DNA of 26,137 bases from contig JBCBYI010000026.1 in the NCBI GenBank assembly GCA_039815945.1, positions 1 to 26,137 of the forward strand, read 5' to 3'. The first letter of the stretch is position 1; each line of letters opens with the position of its first letter. This DNA is from UBA11606 sp039815945 (GTDB taxonomy: Bacteria > Actinomycetota > Acidimicrobiia > Acidimicrobiales > Aldehydirespiratoraceae). Positions 6,922-14,828 of this stretch are shown piece by piece. The translations under genes and the position numbers were made by a program. Below the pieces are notes generated by a model, which was given only the letters and a program-made list of their open reading frames with translations, ran no database searches and was not told where the DNA came from.

Positions 6922-8901
6922 ATGCCGACGTTCGTGACGATCGAGGCCGGATCGACTCCGGCCGCCGCGTCTGGGCTCCTCGCCCACAGCGATGCCGCTC
7001 GTGTCCTCGTGCGTCGACCCGGCGTCCCGGTCGTGTGGACGGTGGCCGAGTCCAGCACGGTCCGAGACCGACTGCTCGCCCGGTCCGACGCCGCCACCGT
7101 TCACGCAGCGCTCGACGGCGTCGTCGAGACGGCGACCGCCGTGACACTCGACGAACTGGTCGGGCTCGAGTCGTCGTCCGGGCCTTGGGTGGTCCTCGAG
7201 GACGGCGAGCCGATCGCGGTGCTCGACCGCGACGAGCCGGTTCCCCCAGAGCTGATCCCGGCACCGGCACCCCCGGTGCGAGCCGCCCGGCGCTCGGCTG
7301 CGCTCGCGCCGGCCCCGCCGGTGCTGTTCAGCGCCGACGCACGGATCGACGGACCGGGGAAGGTTGCCGTCGGCGAGGAGTTCGCCCTCCGGCTGACCGT
7401 GGCCCGGTCGTCGCTGCCCGGCTCCGGCGACCTCCACCTGCCGGTCGCCGCCGACGCCACGTCCATCGACATCGACGTCATGCTCGTGTCACCGGTGTTC
7501 GAGCCCGCCGAAGGGGCGCCTGGCGGTCGGTTGTCGATCGACCCGCGCTCGTCCGACGAGGCCGTCCTCGAACTCCGGCTCGTCGCCGCGACGTTGCCGC
7601 CGGAGGCCGTGAGCCTCGCCGAGCAGGGCCTGCTGCCGTTCTGGCCGACGGAGCTCAGCCTGCTCCTCGTGCACAACGGGACGCAGTCCGTCACGATCCG
7701 CCACACCGTCGTCATCGACACCGGGCACGCCGGACCGGCGCCGCCCACCGACCCGACCCCGGAGCCCGCTGCGCCGGCGGTCACGCTCACGATGCCCGAC
7801 CTTCCTTCGCCCGACCTCACGATCGTGATCACCGCCGGTGGCGATCCGAGCGACGCTGCGGCCGGCCGCTTCGAGGCTCGGCTCCTCTCGCCCCACGGCA
7901 CCGCGCCGCCAACGCGCTTTCGGCTCGAGCTCGGCACGAGTGCCGCGGCCTACGTGGCGGCCATCGGCCGCGAGGTCATCAACGCCGACAACAAGGTCGA
8001 CGCGTTCCGGACGCTGGCCGGGGTCGGCGAGAGCCTCGCCGAACAACTCGACCCGGCGTTCTGGGACGCCGTCAATGCTTCGCTGGCCGCCGGTCGTGCG
8101 GCGAGCGGCGAGGCCCCGACCGTGCTCTTGCGGACCAGCGACCCCAGCATCCCATGGGAGCTCGCCTGGCTCGACGACCGGCCGGGTGATCCCGACGCCC
8201 ACCCCTTCCTGGGCAGCCAGACCCGTCTCGGCCGTTGGCCGCTCCACCCGCGCCGCGACGTCCCCCTCCCCACCGACCTCGATCTCGAGGTCACCCACCT
8301 CTCGGCGATCATCGGCGTGTACAAGAAGCGGTTCCCCAAGCTCGAGTGGGCGGAGGCCGAGGGCGAATGGCTTCGCGACCGCTACGGCGCCCGGTTCGAG
8401 GTCGCCGAACGTGAGGCGATCCACGACCTCCTCCACGGGCGGCGCCGCACGCCGTCGAAACTCCTGCACTTCGCCTGCCACGGTCGCTCTGAGGGCGGGG
8501 TGGCATCGATCGTCACCGTCGACGACAGCGAGATCACCGAGTCGACGTTCCGACGGAGCACGGCGGTCGAGAAGCACCGACCGTTCGTGTTCCTCAACGC
8601 CTGTCGAGGCGGCGCGACCGGCGAGCACCTCAGCCAGTACGGCGGGTTCGCGTCGTCATTCGTCCGGTCGGGGTGCACCGGATTCATCGGGCCGCTCTGG
8701 GATGTCAACGACACCGTCGCCCATGAGATCGCGACCTCGTTCTACGACCTCGCGAGCGAGGGCGTCGGCCCGGCTGAGATCATGCGTCGCGTCCGCAACC
8801 GGTTGGTCGCCGACGCCCCGGCACGGATCACCTATCTGGCGTACGTCTACTACGGGCACCCGAGCGCAACGCTGTCGGGGCTGTCAGGGAGCGGCCGGTG
8901 A
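6922..8901 (+). CDS. CHAT domain (caspase-like) protease
   Basis: 659 residues. The C-terminal third (about 395-655) is a CHAT domain: it opens with the SIPWELAWL strand, then has the catalytic His in LLHFACHGRSEGG (H520) and the catalytic Cys in FVFLNACRGG (C561), followed by GFIGPLWDVNDTVAHEIATSF and the terminal YYGHPSATL. The N-terminal part holds an unrecognised domain (1-105), a Pro/Ala linker, a beta-sandwich-like region (about 135-250) and a second Pro-rich linker. No signal peptide or membrane helix is seen, so it is cytoplasmic. CHAT proteases are caspase relatives that act in bacterial conflict and cell-death systems, cleaving partner proteins on a trigger. The stop overlaps the GTG of the next gene (GTGA), so protease and hydrolase are translated together. 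Both catalytic residues are present, so it should be active; trigger and substrate are unknown. Confidence 0.93.
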   Translation: MPTFVTIEAGSTPAAASGLLAHSDAARVLVRRPGVPVVWTVAESSTVRDRLLARSDAATVHAALDGVVETATAVTLDELVGLESSSGPWVVLEDGEPIAVLDRDEPVPPELIPAPAPPVRAARRSAALAPAPPVLFSADARIDGPGKVAVGEEFALRLTVARSSLPGSGDLHLPVAADATSIDIDVMLVSPVFEPAEGAPGGRLSIDPRSSDEAVLELRLVAATLPPEAVSLAEQGLLPFWPTELSLLLVHNGTQSVTIRHTVVIDTGHAGPAPPTDPTPEPAAPAVTLTMPDLPSPDLTIVITAGGDPSDAAAGRFEARLLSPHGTAPPTRFRLELGTSAAAYVAAIGREVINADNKVDAFRTLAGVGESLAEQLDPAFWDAVNASLAAGRAASGEAPTVLLRTSDPSIPWELAWLDDRPGDPDAHPFLGSQTRLGRWPLHPRRDVPLPTDLDLEVTHLSAIIGVYKKRFPKLEWAEAEGEWLRDRYGARFEVAEREAIHDLLHGRRRTPSKLLHFACHGRSEGGVASIVTVDDSEITESTFRRSTAVEKHRPFVFLNACRGGATGEHLSQYGGFASSFVRSGCTGFIGPLWDVNDTVAHEIATSFYDLASEGVGPAEIMRRVRNRLVADAPARITYLAYVYYGHPSATLSGLSGSGR

Positions 8902-10358
8902 CCGAGCGACTCGACGGCGGTCCGAGCCCTGTGCGGCTCAACGGCTGGACCACGCTCTACGCACCCGGCTTCACCGGCACGGCGACCGAACACGTCGGCG
9001 CCGACCCGACCACCCGGTCGGCGAACCCCCGGCTCTTCCCGGCGACCCTCGACGAGGCGCTCGGGCGCAGCGGATTGCAAGAACTCGACACCTTCGAACT
9101 GGTCCTCGAACCGGCGTCGCCCGACCGGGGCACCCCGAACCGCGGTGGACCCTCCGGCGAGGGCCGCATCGAGATGATCACCGACGCCCGCACCGACCGC
9201 GCCGCCGTCGTGCTGATCGTCGACGAACACGGCGTCGCGACCTGGCACTTTCCCGAAGACGCCGACGAGGACGGTCGTCACCGGTTCTTCCTCCGCTCGC
9301 CCGAGACCGTCGGTCGCCCTGCGGACGACGACGTGCACCGAGGGCTGGTGGGGATCGGAGCCCGCCTGGTCAAGACCTTCGTCTACGACGTCACCGACCC
9401 GTTGGTCGGTGGCCCGGTCTCGACGATGGCCAAGCTCCTCGAGTCCCGAACGCGGCCGTATCGCCTCCGCTCCTTCCTCCCCGGTACCCACGACGACCCG
9501 CTCCCGGGCCACGAGCTGGGCGAGGCGCAGATCCGCGAACTCGGCGCCGGCCGAGCGCTGCTGTTCGTGCACGGCACGTTCAGTTCCGCGAGCACCGGGT
9601 TCGGCGAGATTCCCGTCCCGGCGCTCGAAGCCCTGCACGACGACTACGACGGCCGTGTCTTCGCGTTCGACCACCCGACGGTCTCCGAGGACCCGCTCGA
9701 CAACATCGAGGAGTTCCTCCGTCGCATTCCCGACGACGTTTCGCTCGACCTCGACGTGGTCAGTCACAGCCGCGGCGGCCTCGTCACCCGGACCCTCGCC
9801 GGCGAACACCGCGACCTGTCGATCGACCCGGACCGGGTCCGGGTGCGACGAGCGGTCTTCGCCGGCACGCCCAACCAGGGCTCTCGACTGTTGTCGCCCG
9901 ACTACCTCCCGGACCTGATCGACCGCTACACGACGGCGCTCAACGTGCTGTGGTTCGGCCCGGTCGCCGAGGTGTTCGACGCCGTGTTGCTCGCCGTCAA
10001 GGTCCTCGCTCGAGGCACGGTCGACGGGCTCGAAGGAGTCACCGCCGGTGATCCCGACGGACCCTTCATGCAGGGTCTACGCGGACGTCCGGGCCCGGGG
10101 ACGACCTACCACGGGATCGCAGCCGACTTCGAGCCGCCAAGTGACGGCCTGGGGAGCTTCCTGAAGGCCCGCACCGTCGACGGGGTCTTCGAGAACGCCG
10201 ACCACGACATGGTCGTCACCGCTGACAGCGTCCGTATCGACGGTATGCACAACTTCCATCTCTACGCCCCGGATACCGAGGTCGACCACATGAGCTACTT
10301 CCGCTCATCGACGACCGGACCGCTGCTGCGGTCCTGGCTGACCGCCGGCGACGGCTAG
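8898..10358 (+). CDS. Large alpha/beta hydrolase (lipase/PGAP1-like) partner of CHAT protease
   Basis: 486 residues. The first 200 form an unrecognised N-terminal region with LNGWTTLYAPGFTGTAT and a beta-rich stretch. The hydrolase core runs from about 215: oxyanion strand ALLFVHGTFSS (HG at 225-226), nucleophile elbow VVSHSRGGLV with Ser291, and FAGTPNQGSRL (321-331), which is typical of lipase/PGAP1-like and palmitoyl-esterase-like enzymes. The acid and base are plausibly D436 in ADHDMVV and H464 in VDHMSYF. No membrane segment is visible. It begins at a GTG that overlaps the CHAT stop by four bases, so its dose is tied to the protease. I infer that it is the effector or the cleavage target of the CHAT protease, perhaps acting on lipids. 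Its stop codon overlaps that of the convergent second CHAT gene. Confidence 0.9.
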   Translation: MTERLDGGPSPVRLNGWTTLYAPGFTGTATEHVGADPTTRSANPRLFPATLDEALGRSGLQELDTFELVLEPASPDRGTPNRGGPSGEGRIEMITDARTDRAAVVLIVDEHGVATWHFPEDADEDGRHRFFLRSPETVGRPADDDVHRGLVGIGARLVKTFVYDVTDPLVGGPVSTMAKLLESRTRPYRLRSFLPGTHDDPLPGHELGEAQIRELGAGRALLFVHGTFSSASTGFGEIPVPALEALHDDYDGRVFAFDHPTVSEDPLDNIEEFLRRIPDDVSLDLDVVSHSRGGLVTRTLAGEHRDLSIDPDRVRVRRAVFAGTPNQGSRLLSPDYLPDLIDRYTTALNVLWFGPVAEVFDAVLLAVKVLARGTVDGLEGVTAGDPDGPFMQGLRGRPGPGTTYHGIAADFEPPSDGLGSFLKARTVDGVFENADHDMVVTADSVRIDGMHNFHLYAPDTEVDHMSYFRSSTTGPLLRSWLTAGDG

Positions 10359-12079
10359 CCGTACGGCTCGAAGAGGATGCAGACCACCGAGGTCGACTGT
10401 GCCCACTCGACGGCGTCCTCGGCGTGCACCCGATCGATGTCGACGAGGTCGAAGAACGTGGTGTCGAAGCCGCTCTCCTGCAGCGCGGTGGTGCACACCC
10501 GATCGACGGCGGCGTCGAGTTCGGCGTCGGCCGGGTAGGCGTCGCCGACCTCGGGACGCAGATCGACGACGGCGATGACCTCGCTGGCGGAACCGGAACA
10601 CGACGTGAGGGTGAAACGGCCGTCGAAGGTCGCGGGGTTCAACAGGTCGACACAGTCGCCGACCACCAGATCGAACCAGAAACTCTCGTCCGGGCCGAGC
10701 GGGGTGTCGTCGACGACGTCGGCCGTGGTCGGATCCGCATCGGCGGTGATCGGATCCGCATCGGCCGTGCGGGTGTCGTCGGATCCGCCTCCACCGAGCA
10801 CGAAGACCGCTGCGATGATCGCGGCGACCACCAGCGCGACGATGCCGAGCAGGACCCGGCGCGTGGATCCACCACCGGACGTGGCGGACGTGTCCGCCGT
10901 CGCGTGCGGTGGTGCGGCCGGCACGACCGCCGGTTCCGGCTCGGGCGTCACCCCAACCGGCTCGGGGCTGGGGACGGGTTCCTGCTTCGGCTGCGGCGAC
11001 GGCACCGAGGCAACCGTGGACGACGCGGCCTTCGGCGCGAGCAGGCGTCCGTCGTGGGAGCGCATTAGCAGCACGGGGGTGGCCCACTCGGCGCCCGGGC
11101 CGGTGATGCTCTTGCGCGCCTCGGCGACGGCCTCCTCGACCGGGTTCCGACGGGAGAGCTGGCGGTAGAGCGTGGTGGAGAACTGCCCGGCGGCGGCGTC
11201 GGTGATCGCGAACTGCATGGCGATCACCACGGCGACGCCGTCCCTCACCAGCGCCTGGGCCACACCGGCGTTCGGGTTGGTGACCGACGTACGGGCCCCT
11301 TCACAGGCGTTCAGGACCACGAGCCGCAGGCTCGGGTGATCGCCGAGATGGCGGGTGAGGTCGCGCACCGGGATCTCGACGACACCGCCGTCGGGTCCGT
11401 CGAGCAGCAGCGCTCCGCTGTCGTGCACCTCGTTGTACGCACCGTGGCCGATGAAGTGGAAGACGTGATACGTACCGTCGCCGAGCGCGTCCTGCAATGA
11501 CTCGATCGTCGCCGCCTCGCATCGTGTCATCGAGATGTCGTCGTCGGCGTCGAAGCGGTCGCGCAGGGCGTCGAACTCCTTCTGCGTCTCGAGATCGTCG
11601 CCGCCGCGACCGGCGACCATGACGAGGACGTTGACCTCGTCGACGGCGAGCGGTCGACTCGGCGAGAGTCCTTCGACCGTGCGCACGACCGGCGTCTCCT
11701 TCGACAGCGAGAGGTACTTGCCGGCGACCTCGTCGTAGAGCAGCTCCCACGGGACGTCGGCGAGTTCGACGGCCTCGACGCGCAGCCGGATGCGCACTCC
11801 GCCGGTGCCCGCCTGGGCCAGAGCCCGGCCGACGGCACCGGTGAAGACCGCCTTGTAGAGGCGTTCACCGAACGCCCTCAGCTCACCGTCGACCCACGGG
11901 TTGGTGTCGCCGGCGGCGGCCTGGGCGAGACCGACCACGTCGGCCTCGAGATCGGACGCCGACATGCCGAGGTCGAGGGTCTCTGAGCGGGAGGACCCCT
12001 TTGTGCCCCGTTCGGCCTGCACGGTGAAGCCATCGGCCCACGTGCCCCGGATGATCACCTCGAACGCCTCGTACTCCAT
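10355..12079 (-). CDS. Membrane-anchored CHAT protein with C-terminal septum-formation-like domain
   Basis: 574 residues. The N-terminal half is a CHAT domain: VRIRLRVEAVELADVPWELLYDE (about 95-117), VNVLVMVA, the catalytic His in VFHFIGHGAYNE (H212) and the catalytic Cys in LVVLNACEGAR (C259). It is followed by VVIAMQFAITDAAAGQFSTTLYR and a TPVLLMRS strand. A Pro/Glu-rich linker (about 352-400) leads to a single membrane helix LLGIVALVVAAIIAAVFVL (about 410-428). After that come an Asp/Ala/Thr linker with a 7-residue tandem repeat and a C-terminal domain with VGDCVDLL, LTSCSG, VCTTAL and VVCILF, whose paired cysteines resemble septum-formation-type extracellular domains. The CHAT part should face the cytoplasm and the cysteine domain the outside. 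Longer in-frame starts run into the neighbouring gene; ATG 12079 has a GGAGGGG ribosome site 9 nt upstream. Confidence 0.9.
   Translation of the reverse strand: MEYEAFEVIIRGTWADGFTVQAERGTKGSSRSETLDLGMSASDLEADVVGLAQAAAGDTNPWVDGELRAFGERLYKAVFTGAVGRALAQAGTGGVRIRLRVEAVELADVPWELLYDEVAGKYLSLSKETPVVRTVEGLSPSRPLAVDEVNVLVMVAGRGGDDLETQKEFDALRDRFDADDDISMTRCEAATIESLQDALGDGTYHVFHFIGHGAYNEVHDSGALLLDGPDGGVVEIPVRDLTRHLGDHPSLRLVVLNACEGARTSVTNPNAGVAQALVRDGVAVVIAMQFAITDAAAGQFSTTLYRQLSRRNPVEEAVAEARKSITGPGAEWATPVLLMRSHDGRLLAPKAASSTVASVPSPQPKQEPVPSPEPVGVTPEPEPAVVPAAPPHATADTSATSGGGSTRRVLLGIVALVVAAIIAAVFVLGGGGSDDTRTADADPITADADPTTADVVDDTPLGPDESFWFDLVVGDCVDLLNPATFDGRFTLTSCSGSASEVIAVVDLRPEVGDAYPADAELDAAVDRVCTTALQESGFDTTFFDLVDIDRVHAEDAVEWAQSTSVVCILFEPYG
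10729..10765. repeat. 21-nt-period tandem repeat in the second CHAT gene
   Basis: TCGGATCCGCATCGGC occurs at 10729-10744 and again at 10750-10765, a period of 21 nt. On the minus strand it encodes two copies of D-A-D-P-x-T-A in the extracytoplasmic linker after the membrane helix. A length-variable linker is likely between strains. Confidence 0.7.
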
Positions 12080-12088
12080 CGCCCGTCG

Positions 12089-12122
12089 CCCCTCCGTCAA
12101 CGCCGTGAGTGGCGCCACCCTA
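12089..12122 (-). promoter_or_regulatory. -10 TAGGGT and ribosome site for the second CHAT gene
   Basis: On the minus strand TAGGGT (12122 to 12117) precedes a GGAGGGG Shine-Dalgarno (12095 to 12089), 9 nt before the ATG at 12079. The arrangement supports that start over longer frames. Confidence 0.5.
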
Positions 12123-12138
12123 ACCGCAGCGGTCCGAC

Positions 12139-12819
12139 TCAGAGATTCTTGAGCGCTTCCCGAATCGACAACGGGCTGAGTCGGTCGCGTCGCGACTCGA
12201 CGTACGCCCGGACCGCGTCGGGGTCGGTGTGGGCGTACTGGCGCAGCGCCCATCCGATGGCCTTGCGGTAGACGAAGTCGGTGTCGCCGGCCCGCAGATC
12301 GCAGTAGGCGAACAGCCGGTCGACATCGGTCGTGTCCTTGTAGGCGAGCTGGTGGAGGATGGCGACGCGAGCGACCCACATGTCGGTGCTGCGCACCCAC
12401 TCATCCATCACCGCGACCTGGGCCGGCTCGTTCTTCACGATCCGGCCGGCGACGTGTTTGGCGAGCTCGTCGATCGTGTCCCACCAGGCGTGGGTCGTGG
12501 CGATCGTCCGCACCGTGTCCCACGAATCGCCTCGGAGATGGCGACCCTGTCGCCGCATGGCCGCCACCGCCGTGTAGTGCCACTCCCGTTGCGGCCGGGC
12601 CAGGCAGGCGTCGACGAAGTCGGCGAGCTCGGCAGCGTCGGTCACAAGGCCGTGTTCGGCCCACACCGCCTTCTGGATGTCGCTGCGATCCTTGGCGCCG
12701 ATCCCGTAGAACCCGAATTGGTCTCGCATGTAGGACGCCATGGGCTCGGCCCGTTCCGGGTCGGCGGAGGCCACGAAGTAGCGCTCCAACGAGTCGCAGG
12801 TTTCCTCGATCCAGGTCAC
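12139..12819 (-). CDS. DNA alkylation repair protein (AlkD-like HEAT-repeat)
   Basis: About 226 residues beginning VTWIEETCDSLERYFVASADPERAEPMASYMRDQF. The FGFYGIGAKDRSDIQ segment, the helical-repeat pattern, WWDTIDELAKHVAGR, the EWVRSTDMWVARVAILHQL stretch with its essential-looking Trp/Arg/Asp set, and AIGWALRQYAHTDPDAVRAYV are typical of the AlkD/AlkC HEAT-repeat DNA glycosylases, whose usual length is 220-240 residues. These enzymes excise 3-methyl- and 7-methylpurines from DNA. A far longer open frame exists upstream but overlaps the isomerase gene and does not look like protein-coding sequence, so I use GTG 12819, which directly precedes the conserved helix. It is divergent from the TIM-barrel gene with only about 6 nt between starts and is upstream of the second CHAT gene. 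Confidence 0.85.
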   Translation of the reverse strand: MTWIEETCDSLERYFVASADPERAEPMASYMRDQFGFYGIGAKDRSDIQKAVWAEHGLVTDAAELADFVDACLARPQREWHYTAVAAMRRQGRHLRGDSWDTVRTIATTHAWWDTIDELAKHVAGRIVKNEPAQVAVMDEWVRSTDMWVARVAILHQLAYKDTTDVDRLFAYCDLRAGDTDFVYRKAIGWALRQYAHTDPDAVRAYVESRRDRLSPLSIREALKNL

Positions 12820-12825
12820 GACGCG

Positions 12826-13647
12826 ATGATCGCACCCGTGAAGGTCGACATGTTGTCCAACTGCGCCCCGGTTCTGCGGGCCGATCCCTACTCCCTCGAC
12901 AACGTCGCACTCGCCGAGTCGATCGAGGCCGGCCGGGCGGCGGGCTTCGACGCGGTCGGCCTGTGGGGCTTCCACGTAATGTTCGGGGGCGATGAGGCGG
13001 CTCGGATCGTGGCCGACGCCGGCGTACCGGTGCAGACGATCGACGCCGCCCTCAGCTGGGTCTCGGGTCCATCCGACGAGGCGGCGGCCGAGATCGACGG
13101 CCTGCTCGCCCTCGCCGACCAAGTCGGAGCCGACGTCATCCACGCCACCACCCTCGATCCGGAGGTCGATCTCGACGCTGCGGCGGAGGGCTACGCCCAG
13201 ATCGCCGGACGGGCTGAGGCGGCCGGCAAGGTGCTCGGCCTCGAGTTTCTCCCCTGGACCGGCATCCCGACACTGGCCGTGGCGAACCGCATCTGTGCGC
13301 ACGCCGGACCCGCCGCCGGGATCCTGCTCGACACCTGGCACTGGGTCCGCCAGCCCGGCGGGCCGGACCTCGAGCTGCTGCGATCGCTCCCCGGCGAACG
13401 CATCACGAGCGTGCAGCTCAGCGACGTCGCCGCCACCTCCCCGCTGGAGGTCGAGCAAGAGGCGATGACCGCCCGGCTGGTGCCCGGGCAGGGCGTCGTC
13501 GACTTCGCCGAGGTGTGGGAGGCGCTCGACCACATCGGCGCGACACCGGTGGTCGCAGCCGAGGTCATGGCGGCCGATCTCGTCGCCGAGGGCCCCGCGA
13601 CGATGGCCGCGAAGGTCCACGACGCCTGCAGGGCGGTGCTCCCGTAG
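12826..13647 (+). CDS. Sugar phosphate isomerase/epimerase-like TIM-barrel protein
   Basis: 273 residues from ATG 12826, or 269 from the GTG at 12838 (reading VKVDMLSNCAPV), which is an equally good start. Xylose-isomerase-like TIM-barrel features: AIEAGRAAGFDAVGLWG-type helix-strand near the N-terminus, LADQVGADVIHATTL, a metal-ligand Glu in LGLEFLPWTGIPTL, the ILLDTWHWVRQ strand with Asp and His ligands, SVQLSDVAA, and VVAAEVM near the end. These positions match the usual Glu/Asp/His/Glu metal site of the family (Pfam AP_endonuc_2 type). It is expected to isomerise or epimerise a sugar or inositol derivative in the cytoplasm; no pathway partner is adjacent. It is convergent with the PPDK-like gene, 3 nt between stops. 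Confidence 0.88.
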   Translation: MIAPVKVDMLSNCAPVLRADPYSLDNVALAESIEAGRAAGFDAVGLWGFHVMFGGDEAARIVADAGVPVQTIDAALSWVSGPSDEAAAEIDGLLALADQVGADVIHATTLDPEVDLDAAAEGYAQIAGRAEAAGKVLGLEFLPWTGIPTLAVANRICAHAGPAAGILLDTWHWVRQPGGPDLELLRSLPGERITSVQLSDVAATSPLEVEQEAMTARLVPGQGVVDFAEVWEALDHIGATPVVAAEVMAADLVAEGPATMAAKVHDACRAVLP

Positions 13648-13650
13648 CGA

Positions 13651-14766
13651 TCAGTCGGTGGCGGGCCGGGCGATCCGCCCGGTGGTGCCGTCGACGACGA
13701 GTTCGTCGCCGACGTCGACCCGATGGTCGCCGAGCCGAATGTGGTCGTCGGCGATGTGGAGTCCCTGTACCGCGAGGACGGCCGGAACACCCGCACCCCT
13801 CGCCACGACTGCGGCATGGCTCTCGCGGCCACCGAGCACGGTCAGCACGGCGGCGCTGCGCACCATGGCGGTCATGTCCGACGGAGCACTCGTCTCCAGG
13901 ACCAGCACGACCGGTTCGCCTCGATCGACGGCGTCGAGGGCGTCGTCGACGTCGACGTGGACCCGACCCCGACCGACGCCGGCCGACGCGGGCTGACCAT
14001 CGGCGATGACCCGGGCACCGGCGGGCAGCTCGGCGAGGTCCTGGGTGACGGTGAAGGTCCGAAGCTGGAGATACCAGAGCTCGCCGCGTTCGACGGTGAA
14101 CTCGAGTTCGACCGCGGTCCCGAGCTCGAAATCGAGGCGGTCGAGCGCGGCCACGAGCCGGGCATGCGCATCGGGGACCCCGGCGGCCATGTCGTCGAGC
14201 GCGACGACCGGTGTGGTCGCCGCCATCACGGCATCCCCTTTCACCTGCCACACGAACGAGCCCGTCGCACCGGGTTCGCCGGTGACGGGATGGCGGCTGC
14301 TGGCAGCACCCGCGCCGGACCGCTCGTCGGCAGTGGCGTCGACCTGGCGCTGCATGATCACCGCCGTCTCCGGCACTCGGTCGTGGCCGAGCGCCCGGGC
14401 GATGGTCTCGACCCGCAGCCCGCGGGTGCTCTCGACGACCGTGACGACGGCGGCATCGACCACCGACGGCAACACATCGAGCAGGGTCTCAAACGCACCG
14501 GGCAGGCTGACCGCAGCTCCTGACCGCACGGCCAGGCGATCGCCCGGCCCGCCGAGGCCGCGTACCGCCGCTCGGAGTTCGTCACGACCGACCCTCGGAT
14601 CGGCGGCGATGGCCCGGGCCGACGCGATCGGCACGACGAGCGCCGGTGGGACGGGGAGTCCGAGGCGGAGCAGCCGCTGCAGGCCGACGGCCTTGGCGCC
14701 GTGGACAGCCGGATCGAGATCCGGCCCGTCGGCCGAGACGGCGACGATCGGCTCGGGCAGACTCAC
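13651..14766 (-). CDS. Compact PPDK-like protein: ATP-grasp part plus phosphohistidine domain, no PEP barrel
   Basis: 371 residues from a GTG start, where pyruvate phosphate dikinase and PEP synthase are about 800-900. Visible parts: GAKAVGLQRLLRLGLPVPPALVV (22-44), the entry motif of PPDK ATP-binding domains; AVRSGAAVSLPGAFETLLDV (79-98), matching the PPDK SGA..SMPGMMDT element; VELEFTVERGELWYLQLRTF (219-238), matching its late ATP-grasp strand; and the swivelling domain with LGGRESHAAVVARGAGVPAV, phosphoryl-carrier H317. The C-terminal PEP/pyruvate-binding barrel is absent, and the ATP-grasp portion looks shortened. It could phosphorylate itself and pass phosphate to a small molecule or another protein, much as rifampin phosphotransferases use the same two modules, or be regulatory. 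The frame is intact, so this is not a simple truncation by frameshift. Confidence 0.85.
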   Translation of the reverse strand: MSLPEPIVAVSADGPDLDPAVHGAKAVGLQRLLRLGLPVPPALVVPIASARAIAADPRVGRDELRAAVRGLGGPGDRLAVRSGAAVSLPGAFETLLDVLPSVVDAAVVTVVESTRGLRVETIARALGHDRVPETAVIMQRQVDATADERSGAGAASSRHPVTGEPGATGSFVWQVKGDAVMAATTPVVALDDMAAGVPDAHARLVAALDRLDFELGTAVELEFTVERGELWYLQLRTFTVTQDLAELPAGARVIADGQPASAGVGRGRVHVDVDDALDAVDRGEPVVLVLETSAPSDMTAMVRSAAVLTVLGGRESHAAVVARGAGVPAVLAVQGLHIADDHIRLGDHRVDVGDELVVDGTTGRIARPATD

Positions 14767-14816
14767 GGCTCCAGTGTGGCCCAGGCGGCCATTGGGGGCG
14801 GGCCATGGCGGCCAAC

Positions 14817-14822
14817 TACCGT
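14817..14822 (+). promoter_or_regulatory. -10 element TACCGT, leaderless-type, for the aldehyde dehydrogenase
   Basis: TACCGT ends 6 nt before ATG 14829. It lies inside the extra N-terminal codons that would follow from the ATG at 14805, so it favours the shorter protein. Confidence 0.6.
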
Positions 14823-14828
14823 CGCGAC

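Noticed and set aside
12079..12400. An N-terminal extension of the second CHAT protein up to 12400
   Set aside because: The extra sequence overlaps the AlkD-like gene in another frame and has no domain; ATG 12079 has a strong ribosome site.
12820..13620. A large N-terminal extension of the AlkD-like frame
   Set aside because: It runs antisense through the TIM-barrel gene and reads as low-complexity Gly/Asp/Arg sequence; the AlkD family length is matched by the start at 12819.
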